From Luteibacter anthropi (lineage in GTDB: Bacteria > Pseudomonadota > Gammaproteobacteria > Xanthomonadales > Rhodanobacteraceae), in contig NZ_JAARLZ010000006.1 of the NCBI RefSeq assembly GCF_011759365.1, positions 62,001 through 126,000 of the forward strand: a stretch of 64,000 nucleotides of DNA, given 5' to 3'. How positions within the stretch are numbered: position 1 is the first letter of the stretch; every line of letters begins with the position of its first letter. Positions 27,835 to 36,595 of the stretch are shown here, in pieces. Position numbers and translations under genes: made by a program. The notes below the pieces were generated by a model that was not told the origin of the DNA, made no database searches, and saw nothing but the letters and a program-made list of their open reading frames with translations.

Positions 27835-28584
27835 TCAGGCAGAAGCTAGTTCCAGGGCGGTCATGGTCGCCTTCAGCTCAGTCCGGAACGTGGTCATGGC
27901 TTCGCCCCGGGTCTCGGGATGTGTCTCGATATGCGTCTGCAGCAGGCGTACCTGTTGATTCAGGCGCGTAGCGCCACAAAAGCCACAGCCGGAACGCAGC
28001 CGATGCAGGCGGTCGAGCAGGGCGTCAGGGGGCAGTGCCTCGATCTCGCCATCGAGCTGGGCCAGCTCCTGCCGGAACAGGCCGCGAAGGGCATGCATGG
28101 TGCGGGCATCGCCCGTCGCCTGGATGGCCTCGTTGTCATCGAGTCTTTTCGCATCGGCATCGGCGACGGTGTTCATCGCGGAAGCCAGCACCTGGCCCAG
28201 CGTGGCGACCCGGCAAGGCTTCTCAAGGATGCCGGCAAAACCAGCGGCGAGCAGGGCCTGCCTTTGCGCAGGAGCGATTTCGGCGCTGGTGGCGAATGCG
28301 ACGGCCTGGCGGGATGCCGCATGGGCGTGCGCCCGCAGGCTGGACAGGACTTCAATGGCCCCGGCACCCGGCATCCGGCAGTCGAGCAGCAGGATGTCGA
28401 AACGCTCCCGGATGGCGCTCTCCAGTGCATCCCGGCCATCCACCGCCGGTATCGTCGTGTAGCCGAGCATCTTCAGGGCCGCAGTCAGGAACTCGCGCGT
28501 GGACGCGTCGTCATCGGCTACCAGGACCTTGCGCGAAGCTGTCATGACGGGAGGTGGGGATCGCTCTGAAGCAGGATTCAGCAT
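27835..28584 (-). CDS. Response regulator with C-terminal HPt domain
   Basis: 249 residues. Receiver domain (~14-135): acidic pocket KVLVADDDAS, phospho-Asp in ILLLDCRMPGAG, Lys in ILEKPC. C-terminal HPt domain (~150-249): phospho-His in HRLRSGCGFCGA. No DNA-binding or enzymatic output, so it probably shuttles phosphate between a hybrid kinase elsewhere and another regulator. Start taken at ATG 28584; ATG 28545 (MTASRKV) is an equally good choice. Its 3' end faces recO, 3 bp apart. Confidence 0.85.
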   Translation of the reverse strand: MLNPASERSPPPVMTASRKVLVADDDASTREFLTAALKMLGYTTIPAVDGRDALESAIRERFDILLLDCRMPGAGAIEVLSSLRAHAHAASRQAVAFATSAEIAPAQRQALLAAGFAGILEKPCRVATLGQVLASAMNTVADADAKRLDDNEAIQATGDARTMHALRGLFRQELAQLDGEIEALPPDALLDRLHRLRSGCGFCGATRLNQQVRLLQTHIETHPETRGEAMTTFRTELKATMTALELASA

Positions 28585-28629
28585 TCAACATTCCATGTCG
28601 TTCATCAGGATTTGGCAGAATGGACGAGC

Positions 28630-30657
28630 ATGCTTCCGGTATCAACCCGCTCATGGTTCATTTTCGCCCTTGCCTGGTGCCTCGTCGCCTGGCCGGCGCT
28701 GGCGTGTGCGGGTCTTTCGGTAGGGGCCGACAGCCTTGACCTGCCCGGGCTGAGCATCAGCGGGTTGAAGGCTGACCTTGCCCCGGGTGATGCGGGCAAG
28801 GGGGTGTCGGTGAATCTATCCGCCGTCCGCACCGACCTGCCGGCCATGGGCTGGAAGAAACTCGGCATGGGCCTCGATGGCAGCCTCGATCGCGATGAAC
28901 TGGGGCGCTGGGTATTCGATGGGCGGATTCGCCTCAAGGGTGCCCAGGGGGGTGCCCTCAGTGATGCCTCGGTACGCATCGTGGCCGATGAGGCGGCCAA
29001 TACGCTTGAAGTAGTCATCCGCCAGGACAAGGCGAATGCCCAGCTGGCGTTGCCCATGGACCAGCCGACGCACGCCCAGATCACCCTGAAGGGCCTGCCC
29101 GTGGGCTGGTTGCAGGGGCTGGTCTCCACGGTGTGGGCCGGCAAGCTCACCACGGGCAAGGTCGATGCCGACCTTGCGCTTGATCTTCTCGGCGAGGGCA
29201 TCCAGGCCGGCGGGCAGTTCGCCCTGGATGGCGTGGGGTTCGAGGGGCCGGGCGGCCGGCTTGCGGGCGCGAAGCTCTCCGGCAGCGGAAGGCTCGGCAT
29301 CGACAACCAGCCAGCCGGGACGACGATCGATCTGGACAGCGCCCTGAAGGGGGGCGAACTGTTGCTGGGGCCCCTGTACGCAGCGCTGCCCGCCCATGTC
29401 GTCCAGCTCTCCCTTTCGGCTCGTTCGCAGAAGGGCGCGGTTGCCTTGCAGCGCCTGCGGGTGACCGATCCCGATGCCCTGCAACTGGAGGGCGAACTCA
29501 GTTTCGATGCGAAGGGCGATATGGACCGCCTTACCATCGACCGCTTCGCCGCGCGCTTCCCTTCCGCCTACGATCGTTACGGCAAGGGGTTGCTGCGAAA
29601 TTTCGGACTCGACAACGTGCGTGCAGCCGGTGATCTGTCCGGCAGCCTCGACATGGAGCACGCAACACCTGCGGCATTTACCTTGCAGGCAGGTGGCCTT
29701 GACCTGTCCTTTGCGGACGGCCGGCTGGGCATCACCGGCCTGCGTGGCGCCCTCGACTGGAGCGCCACCGAGGACCGTCCGGCGACCCGGCTGGGCTGGC
29801 GCTCGTTGCAGATGCTGAAAATTCCCAACGGCGCCGCCGAAGCCGGCTGGCGCAGCAAGGGCGGCGTTCTTTCGCTCGAAAAGCCCTTTGCCATTCCCGT
29901 GCTCGATGGTCAGCTGCGGGTGCTCGGGCTTGGCTGGAAGCCCGCGGCGGCCAGCGGCGAGCGTCTGCAGACGTCCCTGGCGCTTACCCAGATCGACATG
30001 GCGGCCTTCTGCCGGGCGCTGGGCTGGCCCGAGTTCAAGGGCACGCTGGGCGGCGCCATTCCCAGCCTGCGCTACGTCGACGATCGCATGGAGCTGGGCG
30101 GCGGTCTCTCCGTCAACGTGTTCGGCGGCTTCGTGGACATCACCGGCATGACGGTCTCCAAACCCTTCAGCGACGTTCCGGTACTCACAGGAGACATCGC
30201 CCTGCGCCAGCTCGACCTCGGCCTGCTTACGTCCGTGTTCGACTTCGGCAGCATCACCGGCCACATGAGCGGCGCCATCGACGACCTGCGCCTGGTGGCC
30301 TGGAAGCCGGTGGCGTTCAAGGCGAACCTGCTCGCCGACGAAGGCGGCCGGATCAGCCAGAAGGCGGTCAACAATCTCACCTCGGTCGGCGGCGGTGGTA
30401 TCGCCGGCGGACTCCAGGGCACGGTGCTGAAGATCTTCAAGACCTTCGGCTATCGGCGTATCGGCTTGTCGTGCACCCTGAAGGGCGACCTGTGCAGCAT
30501 GGGCGGGCTGGGCCCGACGAAGGATGGCTACACTATTGTCGAAGGCAGCGGCCTGCCGCGCCTCACGGTGCTCGGCCACCAGCGCGACGTCGACTGGCCC
30601 ACCCTCGTGCGCCGGCTCCAGGCCGCCACCGAAGGCGGCGCCCCCGTCGTCCGCTGA
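28630..30657 (+). CDS. YdbH-like AsmA-superfamily envelope protein
   Basis: 675 residues: a signal/anchor (SWFIFALAWCLVAWPALACA), then long beta-rich, repeat-like sequence with many short Gly/Leu/Asp stretches. The C-terminal part (ELGGGLSVNVFGGFVDITGM, LTGDIALRQLDLGLLTSVF, GHMSGAIDDLRL) resembles the end of YdbH-type intermembrane lipid-transport bridges. The next gene encodes a DUF1318 (YdbL-like) lipoprotein, which mirrors the E. coli ydbH-ynbE-ydbL operon; that context is the strongest support. Shorter than E. coli YdbH (about 880). ATG 28630 chosen; a TTG at 28612 is possible. Likely role: phospholipid movement between the membranes (inferred). Confidence 0.65.
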   Translation: MLPVSTRSWFIFALAWCLVAWPALACAGLSVGADSLDLPGLSISGLKADLAPGDAGKGVSVNLSAVRTDLPAMGWKKLGMGLDGSLDRDELGRWVFDGRIRLKGAQGGALSDASVRIVADEAANTLEVVIRQDKANAQLALPMDQPTHAQITLKGLPVGWLQGLVSTVWAGKLTTGKVDADLALDLLGEGIQAGGQFALDGVGFEGPGGRLAGAKLSGSGRLGIDNQPAGTTIDLDSALKGGELLLGPLYAALPAHVVQLSLSARSQKGAVALQRLRVTDPDALQLEGELSFDAKGDMDRLTIDRFAARFPSAYDRYGKGLLRNFGLDNVRAAGDLSGSLDMEHATPAAFTLQAGGLDLSFADGRLGITGLRGALDWSATEDRPATRLGWRSLQMLKIPNGAAEAGWRSKGGVLSLEKPFAIPVLDGQLRVLGLGWKPAAASGERLQTSLALTQIDMAAFCRALGWPEFKGTLGGAIPSLRYVDDRMELGGGLSVNVFGGFVDITGMTVSKPFSDVPVLTGDIALRQLDLGLLTSVFDFGSITGHMSGAIDDLRLVAWKPVAFKANLLADEGGRISQKAVNNLTSVGGGGIAGGLQGTVLKIFKTFGYRRIGLSCTLKGDLCSMGGLGPTKDGYTIVEGSGLPRLTVLGHQRDVDWPTLVRRLQAATEGGAPVVR

Positions 30658-30663
30658 CGCCCG

Positions 30664-30691
30664 TTGTAGGAGCGCGCCTGCGCGCGACCGG
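30664..30691. repeat. Single REP arm
   Basis: One GTAGGAGCGCGCCTGCG arm, 6 bp after the YdbH-like stop, between two genes that look like one operon. Confidence 0.85.
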
Positions 30692-30784
30692 GATAAGAGG
30701 CAAGCCACAATAACCCCTACACACGACCCAGGCTAAGCTCCCCCACGGTCACCCGGACGCCACCTCGAAAGGACCCAAACACCC

Positions 30785-31381
30785 ATGCGCAAACTACTGA
30801 CCTCCCTCATAGTCATGGCCGCCATCGCCCTCGTCGGTTGCGTCACGATCAACGTCTACTTCCCCGAGGCCGCCGCGCAGAAGGCGGCCGACCAGTTCAT
30901 CGGCAACGTGCTCGACGACAGCGGCGTGGCCCGTCCGGCCGGTGGTTCATCCACGGCCCCGGCCAGGCCGGCCAGCGGCAAGCAGCCCTCGGCGGCCGTC
31001 CTCGACCTGCTTATCCCGGCCGCCTATGCCGCTGAATCGCCGGACATCCAGGTGCGCAGCCCTGAAACCGACGCCATCCGCGAGCGCATGAAGAACCGCT
31101 TCGGCGGCGCGCTGAAGGGCCTGTTCGACAGCGGTGCGGTCGGCTTCACGGCCGACGGCCTGGTCGCCGCCCGCGACCCGGGCGCCATCCCCCTCGACCA
31201 GCGTTCGCTCGTCGACCAGGAGAACGCCGATCGCAACGCCCTGTATGCCGCGATCGCAAAGGCCAACGGCCATCCGGAGTGGGAAGGGCAGATCCGCAAG
31301 ACCTTCGCCGACGGCTGGGTCCAGCGCGCGCCCTCGGGCTGGTATTATCGGGATGCCTCCGGCGCCTGGAAGCGCAAGTAG
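30785..31381 (+). CDS. DUF1318 lipoprotein combining YnbE-like and YdbL-like parts
   Basis: 198 residues. Lipobox LVGC with Cys19 to be lipidated, directly followed by VTINVYFPEAA, a strand like the ITI(N)-type strand of YnbE, which extends the YdbH sheet at the outer membrane. After an Ala/Pro/Ser linker (~50-75) the C-terminus (~85-198) follows YdbL: ENADRNALYAAIAKANG and the ending YYRDASGAWKRK. E. coli has these as two proteins. The joined form is inferred from motif order. Outer-membrane or periplasmic partner of the upstream protein. Confidence 0.75.
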   Translation: MRKLLTSLIVMAAIALVGCVTINVYFPEAAAQKAADQFIGNVLDDSGVARPAGGSSTAPARPASGKQPSAAVLDLLIPAAYAAESPDIQVRSPETDAIRERMKNRFGGALKGLFDSGAVGFTADGLVAARDPGAIPLDQRSLVDQENADRNALYAAIAKANGHPEWEGQIRKTFADGWVQRAPSGWYYRDASGAWKRK

Positions 31382-31471
31382 GCATTCGCCAGGAACGCCC
31401 GCCACCGTCGCTCGCGTGGCGCGTCCTCCCAGCCAGCCCGGACTCGTTCCGGGCTTTCAGTTTTTGAGCGC

Positions 31472-32773
31472 ATGACCGAATTCGAAGCCACCATCACCGA
31501 CCTCAGCCACGACGGCAGGGGTGTCGCCCGCATCGACAACAAGGCCACCTTCGTCTCCGGCGCCCTGCCGGGCGAGCGGGTGCTGCTGAAGTACCGCAAG
31601 CGCCACCGCAAGTACGACGATGCCGAGATCGTATCCGTCATCGAGCCCTCGCCCGATCGCGTCGAGCCGAAATGCCGTCACTTCGGCCAGTGCAGTGGCT
31701 GCTCATTGCAGCACATGGCACCGGCCGCGCAGATCGCGTCCAAGCAGCACGTGCTGGCCGAAAATTTCGAGCGCATCGGCAAGGTGGCTCCTGAGTCATG
31801 GCTGCCGCCGCTCACCGACGAACCCTGGGCCTACCGTCGCAAGGGCCGTTTCTCGGTGCGCTTCGTCACGAAGAAGGGGCGCGTGCTGGTGGGCTTCCGC
31901 GAGGAGTCCAACCCGGCCTTTGTCGCCGACATCGAGCAGTGCGAGGTGATCCACCCGGCCATTGGTCCGAAGGTGGGCCTGCTTGCCTCGGTGATCCAGA
32001 CGCTCGACGTGGCCCGCGACATTCCCCAGGTGGAATTCGCGGCGGGTGACGACACGGTGGCCCTGGTCTTCCGCCATCTCTCGCCGATGTCCGACAGTGA
32101 CAAGGACAAGCTCACGGTCTTCGCCAAAGAGCATGGTTTCGCCATCTACCTCCAGCCCGGCAATCACAGCAGCGTGTATCCGCTGTGGCCGGAGTCGCCG
32201 CGCCTTGCCTTCGCGATTCCCGCCGACAACGTCGAGCTGGAATTCCTGCCGCTCGACTTCGTGCAGGTCAATGCCGGCATGAACCAGCGGATGCTGGCAC
32301 GCACGCTGGAGCTGCTCGACCTGCGCCCGGAACACCGCGTGCTCGACCTGTTCTGCGGCCTGGGCAACTTTACGTTGCCCATCGCCCGGCACGTGGCGGA
32401 AGTGGTGGGCGTGGAAGGTGAGCATGGCCTCGTCGAACGCGCGGCCGCCAATGCGGCGCGCAACGGCATCGCGAACGCCTCGTTCCGGGTCGCCAACCTC
32501 TTCGAGGACCAGCGCAAGGAGCCATGGGCAGGCGAGAAGTGGGACCGCATCCTGCTCGATCCGCCACGTGCCGGTGCCGATAAAGTGTTCGAATACCTTC
32601 CGCGCAAGGGCACCGACCGTATCGTCTACGTATCGTGCCATCCGGGCTCGCTGGCCCGGGATGCTGGCATTCTTGTCGAGAAGCATGGCTTCCGGCTGGT
32701 CAGTGCCGGTGTGATGGACATGTTCCCGCACACCGCGCACGTCGAATCGATCGCGCTGTTCGAACGGCGCTGA
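31472..32773 (+). CDS. rlmD: 23S rRNA (uracil-1939-C5)-methyltransferase
   Basis: SAM-dependent rRNA methylase of the TrmA/RumA family. N-terminal TRAM domain (residues ~1-60), Fe-S cysteines in CRHFGQCSGCSLQH plus a fourth in IEQCEVI, SAM site LDLFCGLGNFTLPIA, target-binding LDPPRAG and catalytic Cys in VYVSCHPGSLARD. 433 residues, as in E. coli. ATG 31472. Confidence 0.95.
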   Translation: MTEFEATITDLSHDGRGVARIDNKATFVSGALPGERVLLKYRKRHRKYDDAEIVSVIEPSPDRVEPKCRHFGQCSGCSLQHMAPAAQIASKQHVLAENFERIGKVAPESWLPPLTDEPWAYRRKGRFSVRFVTKKGRVLVGFREESNPAFVADIEQCEVIHPAIGPKVGLLASVIQTLDVARDIPQVEFAAGDDTVALVFRHLSPMSDSDKDKLTVFAKEHGFAIYLQPGNHSSVYPLWPESPRLAFAIPADNVELEFLPLDFVQVNAGMNQRMLARTLELLDLRPEHRVLDLFCGLGNFTLPIARHVAEVVGVEGEHGLVERAAANAARNGIANASFRVANLFEDQRKEPWAGEKWDRILLDPPRAGADKVFEYLPRKGTDRIVYVSCHPGSLARDAGILVEKHGFRLVSAGVMDMFPHTAHVESIALFERR

Positions 32774-32784
32774 AGGCTTAGGGC

Positions 32785-33306
32785 ATGGGTATCGAGATCG
32801 AGCGAAAATTCCTGCTGGCCGGCGATGGCTGGCGTGCTTATATCGAACGCAGCGAGTCCATTGCGCAGGGTTATCTCGTGACCGGCGCGGCGATTGCGGC
32901 AGGGCACGCACGCAGCTCAGTCCGCGTACGACGTTCCGGTGACAAGGCCTGGCTCAACATCAAGTCGGCCACGCTCGGCATCGAGCGACAGGAATACGAA
33001 TACCCCATTCCCCTGGACGACGCCCTGCAGATTCTTTCGGGGCTGTGCGACGGCGTGCTGGAAAAGCACCGTCATCATGTCATGGTCGATGGCGCACACT
33101 TCGAGATCGACGAATTCCACGGTGCCAACGAAGGCCTCGTGGTCGCGGAAATCGAACTGCCCGCGGTCGATGCGGCGTATCCCCGTCCCGGCTGGCTGGG
33201 CAGGGAGGTCAGCGACCAGGTGCGCTACTACAACGTCAATCTCATCGAGCGGCCGTATGCGAGCTGGACGGCTGCCGAGCGCGAGGGTGAGGACACCGCA
33301 TGCTGA
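32785..33306 (+). CDS. CYTH-domain triphosphatase
   Basis: 173 residues with the signature GIEIERKFLL at the start, then RVRRSGDKAWLNIKSATLG, RQEYEYPIP, HFEIDEFHGANEGLVVAEIE: the Glu/Lys/Arg tunnel of CYTH inorganic triphosphatases. A CHAD domain is absent. Substrate presumably PPPi-like. Overlaps nagZ by 7 bp. Confidence 0.9.
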   Translation: MGIEIERKFLLAGDGWRAYIERSESIAQGYLVTGAAIAAGHARSSVRVRRSGDKAWLNIKSATLGIERQEYEYPIPLDDALQILSGLCDGVLEKHRHHVMVDGAHFEIDEFHGANEGLVVAEIELPAVDAAYPRPGWLGREVSDQVRYYNVNLIERPYASWTAAEREGEDTAC

Positions 33307-34301
33307 TCATCGGTCTGTCGGGTACGCGGCTTGAAGCGCATGAGCATGCCCAGCTCACGGCGCGCGGCGTTTCCGGCGTCATTCTTTTCTCGCGCAATTT
33401 TGAATCGCGCGAACAGGTCGCGGCGCTGACGGAGTCCATCCGGGAAATCGCCGGCGAAGACTTCCTCATCTGCGTGGATCAGGAAGGCGGCCGCGTGCAG
33501 CGTTTCCGCGAGGGATTCACCCGGCTGCCGCCGTTGCGCGCGCTGGGCAAGCTCTACGATCGTCACGCCCACGAAGCGGTGGATCGCGCGGAAGAGCACG
33601 CCTGGATCATGGCCAGCGAATTGCGCGCCGTGGGCGTGGATTTCAGTTTTGCCCCTGTCGCCGATATCGATCGCGGCAGCAAGGCCATCGGCGACCGTGC
33701 CTTCCACGCCGATCCGGTGATTACGGCGGAACTGGTGCAGGCCTATGTGCGCGGCATGCATCTGGGCGGCATGGCGGCAGTGCTGAAGCATTTCCCTGGT
33801 CACGGCTCGGTGGCGGAGGATACCCATCTTTCCGTGGCCGTCGATCCGCGCAGCAAGGACGACATCCTCGCCACCGACCTGCTGCCCTTCGTCGCTGGCA
33901 TCGAAGCCCGTGCCGAGGCCGTCATGGCCGCACATGTGAAGTACACCGCCATCGATGACCAGCCGGCGGGATATTCCCACGTCTGGATCGACGACATCCT
34001 GCGTGGCGAACTGGGTTTCCGTGGCTGCGTGTTCGGCGACGATATCAGCATGGCCGCCGCCGGCAGCGTCGGCGGAGTTGCGGCGAGGGTGAACGCCAAC
34101 CTCGATGCGGGCTGCGATCTCGTGCTCGCCTGTTTCCCCGACGTGGTCGACGAAGCCATCGCTGCCGTCGCCCATCGTCCCCTGTCGCCCAGCGACCGTA
34201 TCGCCCCCCTGCGTGGCGCGATCGGTTCGACCTGGGCGGGTCTCATTGCCAATCCCCAACGCGACCGCTTCATTGCCCGCGTGACCGTCCTGGAGTCCTG
34301 A
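33300..34301 (+). CDS. nagZ: Beta-N-acetylhexosaminidase NagZ
   Basis: Cytosolic GH3 enzyme of peptidoglycan recycling; releases GlcNAc from GlcNAc-anhydroMurNAc peptides. FICVDQEGGRVQRF-like segment (LICVDQEGGRVQRFREGF), the catalytic loop KHFPGHGSVAEDTH and the nucleophile Asp in FGDDISM. 333 residues. Part of a tight run with CYTH, hpt and MTI phosphorylase; P. aeruginosa also has nagZ beside MTI phosphorylase. Confidence 0.95.
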   Translation: MLIIGLSGTRLEAHEHAQLTARGVSGVILFSRNFESREQVAALTESIREIAGEDFLICVDQEGGRVQRFREGFTRLPPLRALGKLYDRHAHEAVDRAEEHAWIMASELRAVGVDFSFAPVADIDRGSKAIGDRAFHADPVITAELVQAYVRGMHLGGMAAVLKHFPGHGSVAEDTHLSVAVDPRSKDDILATDLLPFVAGIEARAEAVMAAHVKYTAIDDQPAGYSHVWIDDILRGELGFRGCVFGDDISMAAAGSVGGVAARVNANLDAGCDLVLACFPDVVDEAIAAVAHRPLSPSDRIAPLRGAIGSTWAGLIANPQRDRFIARVTVLES

Positions 34302-34306
34302 GCACC

Positions 34307-34855
34307 ATGTCCGCATCCGCTTCGCTCGAGCACGCGCTCGCCCATTCCGATGTGCTGTTCACCCGCGAACAGCTCGACACCGAAATCGCCCGCATGGGCG
34401 GTGAGATCGATACGGCGCTGGCCGGCGAGCGTCCGGTGTTCCTTACCGTGATGCACGGCGCACTGATCTTCGCCAGCCAGCTCGCGCTGTCGATCCGCAC
34501 CGACCTCGAATTCGATTACGTCCACGCCACCCGCTATCGCGGTGCCACGCGTGGCGCCGACCTGCACTGGCTGCGTCGTCCGGAAGTGCCCCTGAAGGAT
34601 CGCACCGTGCTGCTCGTGGACGACATCCTCGATGAAGGCCACACGCTGAAGTCCGTTCGTGATGCCTGCCTGGACATGGGCGCAAAGTGCGTGCTGCTTG
34701 CCGTGCTCTGCACCAAGCTGCACGACCGTCGCGCCGAGGGCATCGAAGCCGACTTCAACGGCGTGGACCTGCCGGACCGCTATGTCTTCGGCTACGGCAT
34801 GGATTACCACGAGCAAGCCCGCAACCTGCCGGCCATCCACGCACTGAAGGACTGA
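34307..34855 (+). CDS. hpt: Hypoxanthine-guanine phosphoribosyltransferase
   Basis: Purine salvage: hypoxanthine or guanine plus PRPP to IMP or GMP. 182 residues; PRPP-binding loop VLLVDDILDEGHTL, flap YRGATRG. Starts 5 bp after nagZ and ends 4 bp before the MTI phosphorylase gene, whose product hypoxanthine it can use. Confidence 0.92.
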   Translation: MSASASLEHALAHSDVLFTREQLDTEIARMGGEIDTALAGERPVFLTVMHGALIFASQLALSIRTDLEFDYVHATRYRGATRGADLHWLRRPEVPLKDRTVLLVDDILDEGHTLKSVRDACLDMGAKCVLLAVLCTKLHDRRAEGIEADFNGVDLPDRYVFGYGMDYHEQARNLPAIHALKD

Positions 34856-34859
34856 CCCG

Positions 34860-35609
34860 ATGAGCATCGATCTCGCCGTCATCGGTGGCAGCGGCCTCTA
34901 TGCTTTCGAGGGGCTGGAAAACACCGAACGCCATAGCGTGGATACCCCGTTCGGTCCGGCATCCGGAGACATCGTCCTGGGCGATTTCCGTGGCAGGCGC
35001 CTGGCCTTCCTGGCACGTCATGGCGAAAGCCACACCGTGCCGCCGCACCGCGTCAATTACCGTGCGAACCTGTGGGCACTTCACTCGCTGGGCGCGCGCC
35101 GGGTGGTGGCGGTGAATGCCGTCGGCGGCATCCGCGACGACATGGGCCCGCGTGTGCTCGTGGTGCCCGACCAGGTCATCGACTACACCCACGGCCGCTA
35201 CACGAGCTTCAACGACGTGGAAGGCGCTGAAGTGCGTCACATCGACTTCAGCGAGCCGTACACCGAAAGCCTGCGCCAGGCGATCCTCGCCGCCGCGAAG
35301 GCCGAGGGGCTGGCCATCATCGATGGCGGCGTCCATGGCGTCACCCAGGGGCCGCGCCTGGAGACCCGTGCCGAGATCGCCCGCATGAAGCGCGACGGCT
35401 GCGACCTGGTCGGCATGACCGGCATGCCCGAGGCTGTCCTCGCCCGCGAGCTGGATATCGAATTCGCCTGTCTCGCACTGGTCGCCAACTTCGCCGCCGG
35501 TGCCGGGGACGAAGCGGAAATCAGCATCGAGGAAATCTTTGCCCACCTCAAGGCAGCCACCGCGAACGTCGCCCCGATCCTCGGCCGGATGCTCGCCGAC
35601 GCCGGATAG
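34860..35609 (+). CDS. S-methyl-5'-thioinosine phosphorylase (MTAP/PNP family)
   Basis: 249-residue PNP-family enzyme: IGGSGLYAFEG (phosphate site), RHGESHTVPPHRVNYRANLW, VNAVGGIRDDMGP, and the ribose/base region MTGMPEAVLARELDIEFAC. In MTAP the corresponding stretch is MTTVPE-like. The MTGMPE form and the nagZ-hpt neighbourhood fit the MTI phosphorylase of pseudomonads (PA3004). It would split methylthioinosine, from deaminated methylthioadenosine, into hypoxanthine and methylthioribose-1-phosphate. MTAP proper is the alternative. Confidence 0.82.
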   Translation: MSIDLAVIGGSGLYAFEGLENTERHSVDTPFGPASGDIVLGDFRGRRLAFLARHGESHTVPPHRVNYRANLWALHSLGARRVVAVNAVGGIRDDMGPRVLVVPDQVIDYTHGRYTSFNDVEGAEVRHIDFSEPYTESLRQAILAAAKAEGLAIIDGGVHGVTQGPRLETRAEIARMKRDGCDLVGMTGMPEAVLARELDIEFACLALVANFAAGAGDEAEISIEEIFAHLKAATANVAPILGRMLADAG

Positions 35610-35741
35610 GGAAAGAATCGTAGTTGCGCTTTTATCTGAAACATGTTGATACTTGCCTGCGCCGCGGGGGCAGGCCAAGGGAATCCATGGGGTAGCCTCG
35701 CCTTTCCGGGTGCTTCCAGTCCATGTCCAGAGGTTTCCGCA

Positions 35742-35948
35742 ATGCGTTTCGGTACGGTCAAGTGGTTCAACGATGCCAAGGGTTTCGGTTTCATCGCGCC
35801 CGAGGACGGTGGGGAGGACGTGTTCGTCCACTTTTCTGCGATCAATTCGAAGGGGTTTCGTAGCCTTCAGGAAGGCCAGCGCGTGAAGTTCGAAGTGACG
35901 ACGGGCCCCAAGGGTGCCCAGGCGTCGGGCGTCGAAGTGGCGGCCTGA
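35742..35948 (+). CDS. Cold-shock domain protein
   Basis: 68 residues with RNP1 [12 protein letters not shown] and RNP2 VFVHFSAI, start [12 protein letters not shown]: CspA family RNA chaperone. ATG 35742 with AGAGG upstream; the frame is open further 5' but that part is leader. The 132-bp gap before it is long, as expected for a regulated csp 5' UTR. An intrinsic terminator follows 22 bp after the stop. Confidence 0.94.
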   Translation: MRFGTVKWFNDAKGFGFIAPEDGGEDVFVHFSAINSKGFRSLQEGQRVKFEVTTGPKGAQASGVEVAA

Positions 35949-35970
35949 TCCCGCCTCCATCGATGCCATG

Positions 35971-36002
35971 AAAACCCCGCGCACCGCGCGGGGTTTTTTT
36001 TG
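35971..36002 (+). terminator. Intrinsic terminator of the csp gene
   Basis: AAAACCCCGCGC, short loop, GCGCGGGG, then nine Ts. Confidence 0.93.
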
Positions 36003-36009
36003 TTCCCTT

Positions 36010-36110
36010 GTAGGAGCGCGCCTTGCGCGCGACCGGTTATCGCGACAACCCGGTCGATATCAGGTGCCGTGCTGCCGATAACCGGCCGCGCGCAAGGCGC
36101 GCTCCTACAG
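36010..36110. repeat. REP pair
   Basis: Facing REP arms with a 45-bp spacer that itself contains further inverted matches (CCGGTTATCG near 36033 and CGATAACCGG near 36076), so the foldback is longer than in the simple pairs. Confidence 0.9.
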
Positions 36111-36172
36111 ATCACATCTGGCATCGGGCAGCACCGATAGCCGTGCGGCGGCTACGGCGGCATCGTTACCCG

Positions 36173-36595
36173 ATGCGCCAGCCCGCCGGTTCCTCCCTCG
36201 TCGAATGCCTCGTCGCCCTGGCCGTACTCGCCATCGGCTCGGCATGCCACGCCACCTGGGTCGGCCACTCCCTCGCGGTGCATGCCCGGGCTTCCCGTTC
36301 GTTGGCCGCAACCACGCTGGCCGCGACACTCGCCGAACGCATGCGCCGCAATCCGCAGGCGTGGGAACAAGGCATTTATACAAAAGCGGCAAGTTCGCCG
36401 GCATGCCTCTCGACATGCCATCCGCACTCACTCGCCGCGGACGATCTCGCGGCATTTCAACGTGACCTGGGCGCCCACATGGGGCGTGCAGCCGAAGGAC
36501 ATGTCGAGTGCGGCACGGCAACGGATTGCATCATCCGGATTACATGGAAGGGCAGGGAGGAACTGGCATGGCCCGTCACCTTGCCAGGGGCATGA
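36173..36595 (+). CDS. PilV-like minor pilin
   Basis: 140 residues with a class III prepilin signal: AGSSLVECLVALAVLAIGSA, where Glu at mature position 5 and the hydrophobic helix are clear. The short C-terminal domain has a Cys pair (SPACLSTCHPH) and an ECGTATDC segment. Would be processed by PilD and incorporated at a type IV pilus or pseudopilus tip. First of three small overlapping genes. A REP pair lies just upstream. Confidence 0.7.
   Translation: MRQPAGSSLVECLVALAVLAIGSACHATWVGHSLAVHARASRSLAATTLAATLAERMRRNPQAWEQGIYTKAASSPACLSTCHPHSLAADDLAAFQRDLGAHMGRAAEGHVECGTATDCIIRITWKGREELAWPVTLPGA

Noticed and set aside
35610-35741. Named riboswitch or cold-shock RNA thermometer in the csp leader
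   Set aside because: The leader is long enough, but no clear conserved fold could be recognised by eye.
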